Shown: one piece after another, positions 33,313-46,101 of the stretch | How the letters are laid out: the number at the start of each line of letters is the position of its first letter | How positions within the stretch are numbered: the first letter of the stretch is position 1 | Origin: Corallium rubrum | Taxonomy: Eukaryota; Cnidaria; Anthozoa; Scleralcyonacea; Coralliidae | DNA: 64,000 bases | Assembly: GCA_964035015.1 (NCBI GenBank) | Contig: OZ036002.1 | Coordinates: forward strand, 14,593,199 to 14,657,198 | Reading direction: 5' to 3' | Program-made: the position numbers and the translations under genes | The notes under the pieces: generated by a model | Database searches by the model: none | What the model was told of the DNA's origin: nothing | The model's input: the letters and a program-made list of their open reading frames with translations, nothing else

Positions 33313-35936
33313 GTAAGTTACTAAAAGTAATGTACATTATTGCATGCACATACAACTTCGGATTACATATTGAAACTATTTATAGATACTATTCTGCTTC
33401 ATGCGAACAATTCAACTTTTTTGCGATTCAAATTTAAATTCAATACAATTGATGTTCTTGACGATAAATATATGTTCTTGGCCCTTCTTGCAGAGCTTGC
33501 ACGGGCTTGGGTCGGGACAAAAATCTACTCTTATGCTGGCAAACGTCAATTTACTCTATAGCTTTTATTATATAGAAAAAAGTGGTAGCTTAACGCTACT
33601 GTTATACTCATATATATTTTTAGAGCGAGTACATTAAAATGTGTATACAAATACCAAACTATAAAAAATTTAGATTTATATTATTATAGCTTGGGATGAA
33701 TTTATCATAGTTTGCTATTTTAAATGTCTGGTTGCCCCCTAGTTTTCATTAAATCTTTAATGATCATGAGAATAGCGCATCCGCTGACTATCTCGCATCG
33801 CCAACTCTGTTGGACGTATATGACAAATTTTAGCCGTTATATATATTCTCAGTCAAGTATACAGAAGAGGGGTTCTGGTACCAGTACTTGTGAAGCCTAC
33901 AGCTCCAGCGATGTTGTCAACAATATTATATTATTATAATGTTAATTCATGAATCTTGGCGGCCTTTTCACTCCATCCATAACTGAATATGTTAACTAAA
34001 TCAAAACATTTAGTTTAGTAGACGAGGTACAGATTGCGAACTCGATTCTGCATGGAGCCGACCACTATGCTGCATGGGAAATTCAAAATGGCGGCTCAAG
34101 CGAGCAATAGCTCAAGTGACAGAGCCACTTTAAGTGACCTGTCCTGTTAGCCTAAAGAAAAACTGTGAAGAGTTGTTTCAAGCCTGTTGGGAAGCTCAAC
34201 AATATCAGTATGAGGGTGGTAAGGGGGGGGGGGGGGGGGGTATGGATCACGTTTCACGGGAAATAAAAAAGTCATTTCTCATTTCACGGATAAGAATACT
34301 GCCATTTCACATTTCACAAAAAAATATGGGAACATTTAATCAACTCTGTGACAATTATTCACAGAAGGCGAAGTAGATTGAAGCGGGGTAGATTGAAGCT
34401 CATATTCTTCAGAATCAGGGGTGTGTTTAGGATTTTGAAAACGTCAGTAAAAGTTGTGGTCCACAGATCTAGGGGGGTCCGGGGGCATGCTTCCCCAGAA
34501 AATTTTTGAAATTGGGGTCTCTAAAACGGCATTTCTCGCGATCTGACAGCACATTTGAGCAAAATTTTGAAACTTTTAAAACATATTTTTAATGGCACAT
34601 TTTATCATTTTTACAAAAGATTTTGTCCAAATTGGATGTTTTCTAAACTTTATTGTGATTATACAGCATTATATATACTAAAATATTAGTTAGCCAAACA
34701 AGACAGGCGCAAACACCCATGCTTTCTAAAAATTAAACACCCGTACTGACAATACTGACCAAAATGATCAAGGGCTCTTGAGGAACGGTAGGCATAGGGG
34801 CCCTAGATCGTGGAAGCGCGAGCGAGTATGGCAAGTCTAGGGGCTTATCACAGTTCACGACAACTTCAGTACTTTATTCTCATTTCACGGACAACTATTA
34901 TCGACAATCACGGTTCACAGCTGGAATACAAATCACGTTTCATGACACAAAATTCCGGCATTTCACATTTCACAAAAAAATATATTGGCAATTCACGGCT
35001 CACGAAAACACCCTTTACAATCCTCCAGCATGTTGAGGGAAAATTACGAGTTTCTATTCGCAATGTCCGTATTTGGATCGGCTAAATCGATATATTTTAG
35101 CGAAGGACTTCTTGATCCTGATTTTACTCATTTTTTTTTTGCTTTAATTATGCATGAGTCGTTATTAACCCCCCACTCCCTCCACCCCGGGGAAAGGTGG
35201 GGATTTGTTTTTGCCACCACCCAAATACACACCAAAGCCCCCATACCTGGGGAATGATTTCGAAAACAAAACTCAACAAATAGGCCTCTACCTGGGGCCG
35301 TCAACCTGATTATAAAAGCAGATAACATAATGCCCTTTAAATAAATAAATAAACATACAGAGTACAGACAATTGTACAACACACTATCTACACAAACTTT
35401 GAGATATATCTGACTAGAGTATATCTGAACAATATTTAAATACTATATATAAATAGATATGTAAAAGACAACTTTATACTCGAGAAAATGGAATTTCAAA
35501 CTGCCAAATGGCCAAAGCAATCCAAAAGGATGAAAATATCTGATGCTTCTTTTAAGCTTTCTTGTGTATGGCTACTGACCATAAAGACTGCAGATACATG
35601 TACTATTACAAAACACTGGCCTACAGCGCAGGTGTAATAACTCTCAGGGTGAATGGCTGTAATTGTCAAATCAGCCGAGTTTCGATACATTTAGATCACA
35701 GCGCGCTGGCAGAACCAAAGCACCGTGAAAATTAGACTGTACTACAGTCCCTTTTAGGGGCTGGGGGAAGGGAAACGACGTGAGCGGGAGGCGAGCGGCG
35801 AAGCCTCAAGCCGACCTGCGTGCGAGTGCGGGATGAAGTAGGGAAAAGGGACTATAAATTCAGGCAATGCACAACTCTCGTTGGTTGAAACATTATTTCA
35901 TTAAAACCTAAAATTCGATTGATGACGCGTGTGAAA
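33313..35936. other. POMT2 intron: no exon recognised
   Basis: Contains a poly-G run (34218-34240), a copy of the dispersed module (about 34476-34550) and paired 'CATTTCACATTTCACAAAAA' repeats at about 34303 and 34958. No coding exon was recognised. Confidence 0.4.
34476..34550 (-). repeat. Dispersed GGGGGCATGC module, minus orientation
   Basis: GGGGGTCCGGGGGCATGC, then AAAATTTTTGAAATT and ACGGCATTTCTCGC. Other copies: 18238-18312, 29835-29905, 41530-41610, 41925-41975 and 49168-49240. Three of the six copies lie inside TIR/hAT-like elements, one lies at the left end of another such element, and two stand alone. Confidence 0.7.
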
Positions 35937-38900
35937 TGAAAACTATACAAAAGAATGGCAACCAGCTGCTGACTTAGATTTAAACAACTTCGACACAAGA
36001 CCACCGATATGTGACGTCCCTGAACCAGGTGCGACTATAAACCACGATTACTTGTACGATATAGCTTACGAGTTCAATGCTGCTCCCAAGGATCTTAGAG
36101 TCGCGCACTTGAATATCTGTAGTCTTAGAAATAAGATGGATGAGTTGAGAGTTCTTCAAACTACTTGTAAATTTGATATTCTTGGGATAACAGAGACGCA
36201 TTTAAACCCCAGTATTGGCGATCAAAATCTGCATATGGATGGACTAAAATTTATTCGCAGAGACAGAACAAAATGCAGAGGTGGAGGATGTATTTTATAC
36301 TATGCTGAACATCTAAAGGTAATTCAGAGGAAGGACCTCGCTAAAGACGACCTTGAAGCAATTTGGATTCAGGTGAAATTTCCGACGGGCAACTCATTAT
36401 TCTCGGTTATGTATAGATCAGAACTAGAATCGCCTAATTTTTTCAGAAATCTGTATGATGTACTCGAAAAAGCTTGGATGAAAACTAGTAATATCTTCCT
36501 CCTTGGCGACTTTAACTGTAACCTGCTTGGTCTAAACGAAGAAACAACAGATATTCCCTCTAAAACAAAACACCTGCTGAATATATTTGATCTATTTAGT
36601 ATGCAAAACATTGTCAGAGAACCAACTCGCGTGACAATAACAACAAAGACATTAATAGACCTAATTGTCACCACAAAACCAGATCTTGTTAAAAGGACTG
36701 GAGTTCTACCACTGGGCATATCAGATCATAGCCTAGTATATGCTACACTTAAACTAAAAAGAAAAAGACCTCCTCCTAAAATCATACGTACTAGAAACTT
36801 CAAACACTTTAATGTTGAAAATTTTAAAGCTGAGCTCGAGCGAACGCCTTTTCATGTTTCTTCGGTATTTGAGGACAATGATGATGTCCTTTGGGCATGG
36901 GAAAAATTGTTTAAAGATATTTGTGATACTCACGCACCATATAAAGATGTGAAAGTGCGAAGTATATCAACTCCCTGGATAAATAACTCGATTAGACAGA
37001 AGATGAATCGCAGATTTAAGTTATTCAAGAAAGCGATAGAAACAAAGGATAGCGAGATATGGGCCAACTATAAGAAACTAAGGAATGAAGTAACATCTGA
37101 GATCAGAAAAGCCAAGGCAGCATACTTCCAAGAGAAACTCGATCAAGTTAAAACCACTGCAGCGTATTGGAACTTACTTACTAAGGCTACCAAGCCAAAA
37201 GAGAGGAAGGCTATTGGGCCGTTAAAACGTGACGACGGAAGCCTTGCAGTGGATGACAAAGAAAAAGCTAATTTGATGAATTGTTTCTTTTCCACCATTG
37301 GCGAGAAATTGGCGAGGAACTTTGAACCACAACTAGCACCCTGCACACAAGTGATACCAGCCCCGTGCATATCGGAAGCTCAGTTGATGAGCAGTGAAGT
37401 TGAAAAGAAGCTTGCTTTGTTGAAACCTGCAAAAGCAACCGGACCAGATGGAATCTCACCTAAGCTCTTAAAATTGGCAGGAATGGCTGTGGTAACACCT
37501 CTGACCAACTTGTACTCGCGAAGTTTAACTAAGGGTATAGTGTATAATGATTGGAAAGTAGCTAGATTGAATGCCGTATTTAAGAAAGATGATGAGTCTG
37601 AAAGGGGAAACTATCGACCGCTGTCGATCTTAAGTGTACCAAGTAAAATTCTTGAATCGTGCGTTGCCGACACACTAGTTAAGCATGTCTTTACTGATAA
37701 TCAGCTTGTGACAGACAAACAATGGGCCTATCGTAAAGGACATTCCACAGAGCTATTACTAGCACACTTAACTGAGATCTGGAGGCATGCAATTGATTCT
37801 AAGCTAGTTGTAGGAGTAGTATTCATTGACTTTCAGAAAGCATTCGACAGCGTATCACATAGGATCCTGATTCACAAATTGGAACACAATTTTGGTATTA
37901 AAGGAAATCTACTGGCCTGGTTAAAAGATTATCTTAGTGAGAGAAAACAGTTCACCGTTATTAATGGAAATCAATCTGATTATGCTGAAGTCACTTATGG
38001 CATTCCCCAGGGGTCAGTCCTTGGGCCGACACTGTTTACTTTGTATACGAGTGACTTACCTGGTGCAGTTGGTTCAGGCTCTGTATATATGTACGCAGAT
38101 GATACCACAGTTTATTGTGTTGCGCAAACTATAGACGAGGTGACTTTGCTGCTCAATAAAGCCCTTGGTGAGCTAATGGAATGGTGTCGATTAAATTCTC
38201 TGACACCTCATCCAAAGAAGTGCGAGGCTATGATAATGCATAGGGGAAATTTTACAGGCCCATTGAATATATTATCGATTGGGTCATATCAGATAAAGTG
38301 GGTGACTCATTCAAGGTTGTTGGGAGTTACGATTGATGACAAATTAACATGGTCTCAACACATACTGGAAACAAAAAAGGGATTCGCTAACAAACTGAAC
38401 ATGATAAAATGTAGCAAGTTCTTACCAAGGCAAATGCTTCTAGATTTGTATTTTAAGATTATTCTACCCTCTATAACATATGCGATGCCAATTTGGGGTG
38501 GGTGTACTAATAAGGAAGGCTTTCATTCTTTGGAATCTCTACATTGTAGAGCTGCCAGAGTGATATTTAGTTTATCACGTGATATGCCCTCTATTGAGGT
38601 CTTAGAGCAGGCCAAGTGGGATACACTCACTCAAATGTATAAGATAAGACTGGCACAATTAGCTTATAAGATATATAACAATATTACACCACTAAGTATG
38701 ACCCATATAATAACAAAATCTAAAAATAAGTACAGTCTCCGTAATGCACATAAAGTAAATGTTCCGCGTTTCAATACATATTACATGAAGAACTCAATTA
38801 CCTATAGGGGTTCTGTTATCTGGAATGCGATCTCTGCAGATCTTGATGATTCTGTCACAAATGTTACCACTTTTGGTGAGAGGATAAAGAGAGCAGGCAT

Positions 38901-38976
38901 CCTAAGGTTTATAAACTTTGAGGCGGAATCTGTGCAAACCGCACCTAGGCATGAAGATTGTTTTAACTTTTATTGA
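35937..38976 (+). CDS. Non-LTR retrotransposon ORF2: APE endonuclease + reverse transcriptase
   Basis: One uninterrupted frame runs from the stop before 35937 to TGA at 38974-38976, about 1010 codons. Counting from 36052, the endonuclease spans roughly residues 14-225: RVAHLNICSLRNKMDEL, DILGITETHLN, LGDFNCNLL and ISDHSLVYA carry the catalytic Asn, Glu, Asp and SDH residues. The reverse transcriptase spans about 455-760: KATGPDGISPKLLK, NYRPLSILSVPSKILES, FIDFQKAFDSVSH (first Asp), YGIPQGSVLGPTLFTLY and the YADDTT catalytic box at about 680. A LINE C-terminal domain follows (ITYAMPIWGG...). All key residues look intact. No ATG near the frame's 5' end is certain, and no ORF1 precedes it, so the copy is probably 5'-truncated. 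It is of the Jockey/CR1 type by motif order. Confidence 0.92.
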
Positions 38977-39166
38977 TATGTACAATATTTTCTTACTTTT
39001 TTTCTTGTGACATGAGTATTGGCTGCATTGGGTTGTATGGTGCCTTGCGGGACATAGTATAACCTGGTGCAACTGAGTTTATAGACTTAAATACACGACC
39101 CCACAAGCTGTATGCTTTAATTCTAATCGTGTTTAAATAAAATTTATTGTATTGTATTGTATTGTG
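35937..39166 (+). mobile_element. LINE insertion with (TTGTA)n 3' tail
   Basis: The ORF2 is followed by about 165 bases of 3' untranslated sequence ending in AATAAAATTTATTGTATTGT and further TATTG repeats, a pentanucleotide tail typical of some non-LTR clades. The 5' boundary is uncertain because the first 80 or so codons have no recognised domain. It lies in the sense direction in the POMT2 intron between exons 1A and 1B. Confidence 0.8.
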
Positions 39167-39455
39167 AAACTTGGAAGTAGACAAGATGCCAAGTTTTGAA
39201 GTCTCTTTGTTCGAATGTGTGAGTCTATATATGTCACTGTGAGACAATTTTCCAATGTTGTACCTCGGATATTGAAACGCGAGCAAAAGGAAAGTTTATT
39301 AAATTTATTAAGTGGTAACGATGTTCTGGCGCAATTTCATTTGTCGTGTCACAAAGTTTGTCGGCTTGTCCTCTGATAAATGAGCATTACACGCGCCAGT
39401 AAGGACAGAACTTGCGAACTTCATAGACGACTTAATCGTTTGTCAAAAGATTCTA

Positions 39456-39975
39456 CAACCTCGTCCCCAGGGCATTTTGCCTCCACGTTGGGAGGTCGGC
39501 GAAAATGGCCCTGGCATCGGCTGGTCACGTGACACCCAGAATTTTGGGGTGTTTTGGCAAGAAAATTTATGCGGTCTTTGTGTTTCGTTTTTGTATAATA
39601 CGTATACATGAATAATAAATAAGAAATATTTAACGCTCTGCCGAATCACTCATGTGAACCTTTATCATAAATGCAACTGGCTAGCATTATTCATCATGAT
39701 ACTCCCCACGATTATCCAGGATACATTGAAATGTCGGGAAGAAACATATATCTAATGTTGTTCTTGACTTTAACCAAAGCTATCGTTACAATTCTTTGGA
39801 TGAACTTGGCAGAGTGGATTTATTGCAATTCATATTTTGATGAATAAATTACACTGTATCTGAATTAATCAAGTTTTTAAACCGGCCAATCCGATTATAG
39901 AATCGATCAGCCGATGCCAGGGCCATTTTCGTCGACCTCCCAACGTGGAGGCAAAATGCCCTGGGGACGAGGTTG
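39456..39975. mobile_element. Foldback element
   Basis: Arms 39456-39524 and 39908-39975 are near-exact reverse complements (AACCTCGTCCCCAGGGCATT, CTCCACGTTGGGAGGTCG, AATGGCCCTGGCATCGGCTG). A shorter related word (GGGGACGAGGTTG) occurs at 9756-9768. The 380-base centre has no gene. Confidence 0.75.
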
Positions 39976-39979
39976 AAGA

Positions 39980-41215
39980 TTCTACTTCCTCAGCTCTACT
40001 ACCGATTTCAGCGATGTGCTATCCAAGTTAAAAATAAGCCATAAATTCCCCGCTTACAAGCATTGGTAGACACTCTTTTAGGGCATTCATTAGATGATCG
40101 TGTTTTTCTATGACTATAATATTAGTTATACATGTAGCTTGCTTCCATCTAGACCGAATCAAACACTCAGTAAGCGCAACAAGTTCTTTACCTCTTGGTG
40201 CTCTTACAGATAAAGCATTGTCTTTCTTGGTAACTGGAATACTTTAACTCTTTCCCTACGGTACTGGTTGTTCGACTTAGGCTAGATTACGGACAATGCG
40301 GCTTGTTTCCTTTTCAAATAGATTGGGATATTGCGTTGTTTGACGTCGTCAACTACTGGCTGGACTTCGATCTCAGTCAAGGCGATTGTGTTCGTTGTCC
40401 CTTTTGCTTGGCACTTGACAAATGTGGCGAGGCCGCACTATTCGTTTCAACAGGATTTCGCTATCGCTTTCGGTTTCATCGTTCGCTGTTTCGGTCTGCA
40501 ATTTTGACTTTAAATATTTCACAGATGACAGAAGTCACTGAACTCCGTAACCTCCTTAAAGAAGAATTCCGGCAATCCGAAGGATTGGATCCAATATATG
40601 TGACTTGGAACAAATTAGCCAGAGTTTGTTTCGGTAAACTTTGTCTTGTATGGGCCAGGGCCTTTTTTAACACTGGTACTGGGGGGGGGGGGGCATGGCC
40701 CCCCCAGCCGCCATCATGGCCTCCCCACTGGGCACTTTTGCCCCCCCCCCAGTACAATAGCTTTTTAAGTTGCTATTTGTATAAACTATAAAGCAAATTA
40801 GTTTACAAATTCAAAAAATATGAGTTCAAAATGCTTTAAATCTGTTTTATAACGAAGTGAATGATTTTAAAGAAAAGACAGCACAAAGGCTCATGTTTGG
40901 CCTTATTATTGATGACATGGCAGTTGTGTGGGAAACTGGGGAAGAGAGCTTAAGTGGCAGCCATTTTGTTTTGTTGTTCTTTTATCTAAAAAGAGTTTTA
41001 CCGTATTACTAGGTTAGAGTTACTGTCAAATGTTTGAGGTCTGAAATCATTTAAATAACGGCAGAAATATATATTATGTGCTAAACGTTTCCCCCTGATA
41101 TATAAAAAATCGAGAGTGCTCCCAACTTGTATTGCTATAATGCTGAAAACGTGAAAATAATTTTCCAAAAACGTTAAAGTTTTTAAAATTTTCTTCTGAA
41201 GTATGCCGTCATACC
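39980..41215. other. POMT2 intron: nothing recognised
   Basis: The plus-strand frame at 40303-40791 is open for 162 codons but becomes poly-G/poly-Pro at 40680-40750 and has no domain. I do not support it. Confidence 0.35.
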
Positions 41216-41221
41216 ACAGAC

Positions 41222-41655
41222 ACAGGGCCGTAGCCACCGGCCCGACAAGTGCGACATTTGCCGCACCAATAATAATTTCATGGAACATAAATTTTTCAGA
41301 AATTCTTATACTGAATAGTGACTGATATCTGGATGATAGAAGCAGTTGCACTGTTTTGAAAGCCAGTTTATTATTAAACAGCCTGTTTGAAGCAACTGAA
41401 GGCATCTATCTACTCAAGCATATCACGTACCCAGGCTCATTTCTCCTCGACGTTAGAAGGACGTTGCATATGGTTAAACCATACACGAGTTTGCATGATT
41501 TTCGATGTACATCTGGGGATCAGAGTAGTCTCAGAATGCGGGAAACGCCATTTTAGAGCCCTCAATTTTCAAAATTTTCCCGGGGAGCATGCCCCCGGAC
41601 CCTCCTAGAAGGGATTTGTCGCACCAATGCTATCTTCCTGGCTACGGCCCTGAGA
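41222..41655. mobile_element. TIR element, CAGGGCCGTAGCCA ends
   Basis: CAGGGCCGTAGCCA (left) and TGGCTACGGCCCTG (right) are inverted. AGACAC lies beside both ends and may be a remnant target duplication. It contains a dispersed module copy at about 41530-41610. The same right-end word GGCTACGGCCCTG occurs at 18357-18369 inside the hAT element, suggesting a common family. Confidence 0.65.
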
Positions 41656-41877
41656 CACTAAAAGATTCTGTTCCCTAAAAACGTTTTTCCGATTGCAATG
41701 ACCGTTTAATTAAGAACAGAAACCATGAAGGTCCCTTTCCACGAATGCCCCCCCCCCTGGCAAATCCTTAAAAAAGGCCCTGGTATGGGCAGTGCATGAC
41801 TCCTGTCGAGTGAAGTCAACAAGGAGCACAGAGTGCCAATAAAGCCAGTAAGAAGGACCTCGGGTGGGAGGGAAAAA

Positions 41878-43232
41878 CAGGGGCAGATCTAGAATTTTTT
41901 TCACCTTAGTCCACCCATTCCTAGGGGGGTCCGGGGGCATGGCCCCCCGGAAAATTTTTGAAATTTGGCACTTTGGGGAAAGATTTAAAAGTTTTAAATC
42001 GTGTTTTCAATAGCGCATTTTATCAAACCTGGAAGGTGTCAAATAAATTTAGGGATAAAGTGGACGTTTTATTATAGAAAATAACGGGGGAAAATCCAAT
42101 AAATCGAATCTTAGGTAGCTGCTACGTATGCACCCCCGACGGAAATCCTGAATAACATCAGAACGTACACATAAACACATTCATATGACAAGATCAAAGA
42201 ATCATGTTACCAAAATCATTAAGCACTTTCGATATTTTGAATGATTCCAGGTCACTGAGGGTAGGATCTAGTCGTGTGAGAAACATCAAGAGGTACACGA
42301 GGCAACCAAACAAAACTAACGTGTTCTCATGTTGTGCAATATTTACGCAGAACTATCACTACCAGACATTTAAATAATTCACGTTCGCAAGCGCTATCAA
42401 ATTTAATAACCCATACAGTCATTCAGCCTATATATAAGACTATTATTATAATATACGCGTTTGATAATCAAAGGATTAGTTACTGCGATAGGTTTTGAAC
42501 CGTTTGAGTCTGACTGCCAAGACTCTGAGAATCATTTGACGAGTAATACCTTCTGGCCTTAGCCAGTGTCGATAATATTTGGCGTCTGACAACCAAAGGC
42601 TTAACGTTAAAACTTACCTACTGATCGGGACAATTGAATCATCACTGCTGTTTAATTGAAGTGAATACTAAACTTTTTATCACGTTTGTAAAGTCATGTT
42701 CGAAATGTGTTCGAAACTGAAAGAGCTCTCCCAGTCTGACTCTTAGTATACATAATTTATGTTCGGCAGAATCGGCAGTCTTAACAGCAGATCAGTCGGC
42801 AGACCAGGCAAGCACTACAAAGTAAAACGCCGCCAACCAATCAATGTTCATGATAAAGAGCTTCTGCGAAAATTCAACCAATGAGAATAAGTCATATAAT
42901 GGTCCAAATCAGGCAAAAAGACAACGAAATCAGGCAAACCAATGAACGAGCGTAATAGAATTCGTTTTAGATATTTAGCCAATCACCGCAGCTAATACAA
43001 TGGCTCAAATCAGGCAAGATGAAGAACAAAGCTAAGCCGCGCTCTGTTTGCACGGCGCTGCCTGCGTATCGTATATTCGCTTGACTAGAGTAACTAGGTA
43101 TTATGGACTTGGATAGTCTTGTTAGAGTGTAGCAGTGAATATACGGGAAAACTATAGAAAGAGATTTTTTTTTCTGCGCCTTTTTTCACCTTAGTCGTTT
43201 GACTTGTTTGACTAACGTTAAATCCGCCCCTG
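41878..43232. mobile_element. hAT-like element (CAGGGGCRGAT ends) ending 275 bp upstream of exon 1B
   Basis: The left end CAGGGGCAGATC and right end ATCCGCCCCTG form a short TIR of the CAGGGGCGGAT type. Target duplication is not exact (flanks GGGAAAAA and AAAAATAT). It contains a dispersed module at 41925-41975 just inside the left end. No transposase frame was seen. Its right end is close to the start codon of exon 1B, so it could contribute promoter sequence (inference). Confidence 0.5.
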
Positions 43233-43506
43233 AAAAATATCCTGATAGCGAATGTTCTTGACTGATCCTGCAAACTCATTCTGCTTATATACCGGTAATG
43301 CTCATGACGTCATCACTCGGGATATTGAATATTCGTCGCAAGATGAAGTACTAAAGAAAATATAGGAGTATATCCGCTGGAAAGACTCAACTTAGGCTCA
43401 GAAGTCTTTGCCATGTTGGCTTCCTTCTTAATTCTTACTACGAATTTATTTATTGTCTTTCTTCCTTGTTCAGTTCTCCATGATTTAATACAGAGCGTTC
43501 TAAATA

Positions 43507-43724
43507 ATGGACCGAAAATGTGGAAATACCGTAACAACAAAATGTTCAAATAAAATGTTCCTAGACACAAAGAAAGAGGAATACCATCAAACTCATTCTT
43601 GCTTTAACGAACAAATAGGAGCTGGAGTTTCACAACACCTTGTTCGCACTGCAATATTTCTTACCGTGGTCATATTTACTTTTGTCACTCGGCTTTATTT
43701 ACTACACCAACCGCGACATATATG
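43507..43724 (+). CDS. POMT2: POMT2-like protein O-mannosyltransferase, candidate first exon 1B
   Basis: Starts at ATG 43507 and encodes 72 residues plus two bases of a Cys codon, ending at a consensus GTAAGT donor (43725). A cytosolic tail of 45 or so residues (MDRKCGNTVTTKCSNKM...) is followed by a membrane helix, RTAIFLTVVIFTFVTRLYLL, and HQPRHI. Spliced to exon 2 this gives [13 protein letters not shown], the closer match to vertebrate POMT2 around the first membrane helix (F/V-x-TR-x-x-x-L...P-x-HICWDE). Its length is close to the usual N-terminal tail of the family. It ends in the same phase as exon 1A and encodes the same structural segment, so 1A and 1B are predicted to be alternatives to each other. 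The intron to exon 2 is 6.6 kb. Confidence 0.78.
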
Positions 43725-44012
43725 GTAAGTTGTTTCTTATTTTCGGCCCTACTGATGGTCGTCTTAATCATTTTTAAAATGGTTTGGTGTCGCGCCTTTG
43801 TTTATAGTGAATATGTCAACAAATATCATACACTATATTTATGTTTGCAGTATATTTTCTGTATAATCCCAATGTTACAGTGTACGCTTCATTCTTTGCG
43901 AACAAGCTGTTTCTGTATTATCTAGTGGGTAATGATGTTTATACATTCGTAGTACTGATGTTGATAGAATAGATTTTTAAGAAACTTTTTAAGAAATGAT
44001 CTTTTTTTTGAG

Positions 44013-44052
<40 letters not shown>

Positions 44053-46093
44053 TTATGCATGACTGGTAATTTTGCACACCTGTCAAGGGCTGGGTAGCTG
44101 TGTAGCAGCTGGCCATATTGTAGAGTTTAGGTTTGACAGGTTTTGGTGTTCTGGAGGAAATTGTGGGAGGTGGGTAGTGGGAAATACAGCCTGCAGGAAG
44201 AACTATGGTTTTTCTGGTTTCTGCATCCTGTAGAGGATATGGATTGCTAATTGGTTGATTCTAATTCAGTCAATACCATCAGACCGTAGATGCAACAAAA
44301 TGGCCTACTTTTAGCTTTGAGCATTGACAAGTGACAACCAAGAAAATGTATTGAGAATGATTCACAGTTAAGTTTCCGACAAGGCCAATTTAGAATTTGA
44401 CAAGAATTGCCATGACTTGTGCTGCTAGTCTGGTCCAGTCAATGTCTTTTACTTGCACTTTGAAATGATTGTTTGACATAGAGGTGGGTAATATTAAAAT
44501 GGATTATCCCGTATTGGCCACCAATAGGGATTTTTTTTTTGTAATCTGTAGGACACACATCAGTCTGGAAGTTTGAGCCAATTGCAGGCACAACTGCATG
44601 CTCAAATAGTGGTGGCCATTGCCACATTTAATGTTAAAATATGCAGAGGACTTTGTTCAGTGTTGGGGTGAAGCAATATAACATACAAACTAGAAGTTTT
44701 TATCAAAAGTGAAGTCCTGCGAGTTGCTACCATTTACTATTTAGTAGTAAAATACTTGTTACCGTCCGAAGCATTTTCAATTAAAGAGCTTACAGTTGAT
44801 TTCACATTACTTTACCGCCATGTGTTGCGAAGTTCATTGGGAAGTTCCGAAGTTCATTTGGAAGTTCGGAATTACGTTGCCAAGGTTGAAAAATTATCCA
44901 ATCAGAATGAGTTTTGATCCAAAGCTCGCAATTTGATTGGATGATTTTCTGTAGCCCCCTGAGGCATCATCACAATGTGTTGACAGCAAACGGAATGATC
45001 GGAGTTCGCATTTCTATAATCCTTTACATGACGTATTACTCAGTCGCTCATCGCATGGACGTCACGCGTATAAAATCGATCCATTAAAGAGTGATGGTGT
45101 CAGCACTCTTGCTTGAAGTGAAGAACGGCAATCTATGTGGTTTTAGGTTGTTGATTTGCAGCAATAACGGCCGTTGCCATCTTAAATGGCTCAATTTTGT
45201 ACGCGTGACGTAAGTGTTGACAATAACGTTGTATGCTTAAAATGTTAAGTGGAATCATCTGGCACAATGGTGTGGAATGTCATATAAAAATTAATGAACA
45301 AAGACTCGTATAAATACACTGTCTGCCCCTCGAAATGTCGCTAAGCCTTTTGTGGCCTTGATATATACTTCCAAAAACAAATAGAGTTGTGTTTGATATA
45401 ATAGTATAGTAGAAAAATACACTTCTCTTTAATAAATCAATATATTCCAGGGCCAAACAATGCCAACTTGCCAAGAAAGTCCTAGACAACGTGGTGTAGC
45501 GTAGTGCACAATTTAATAATGCCTGCCACTGATCGGTAGACATTGTGTATACAGTACCGAAGATCATTGCCCACGAAATCCTAAATTGAGTTTGTGAACG
45601 CATATAAACTCAGCCCAGACCTCGTCAAGATTAGTGAGCTGCTCGCCTTACGGCTCGCAGCAATAACTACTTGTTAATTGTTATTCTGGTTTAATTGTTG
45701 ATTGTGTATTTTGTTTAATAGCATAAGATGCTTAACTTAAAATACAATGTGAATGTTTATCTCCAAACAAAACGGTTTTAATAATTGAATGAAAATGGTT
45801 TTAGTGATCATCATGTCAGAGTAATTGGTGCTTTTAACCCTGCATCATGGATTTAGTAATTTCCTGACTGTATAGGAAAATTGAACCCTTTCCCTACTAG
45901 AGTTCTTCCCTTGATGATTAAAATCATCTGGTGTTAGGCAGGCCTCAAATTATACTTTTTGCATCTAAAGACAAAAATGTGCTCCGATAATGAGTTTCCA
46001 TGAGGCTATCCAAAGACATTTTTCTCTCTGCAAGACAAAACTGTTAACACCTTAAATTATAATTTAATAATAACTTCCCACTGAACAATGTCC
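43725..46093. other. POMT2 intron: no exon recognised
   Basis: Contains a (TA)n of about 16 units at 44018-44050 and a doubled GAAGTTC...TTGGGAAGTTC phrase near 44830-44870. No coding exon was recognised. Confidence 0.4.
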
Positions 46094-46101
46094 TTTGCAT
46101 A

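Noticed and set aside
36369-36719. Minus-strand frame opposite the LINE endonuclease
   Set aside because: Antisense shadow of the LINE coding frame.
40303-40791. 162-codon frame with poly-Pro end
   Set aside because: No domain recognised; the C-terminal part is a poly-G/poly-C run translated.
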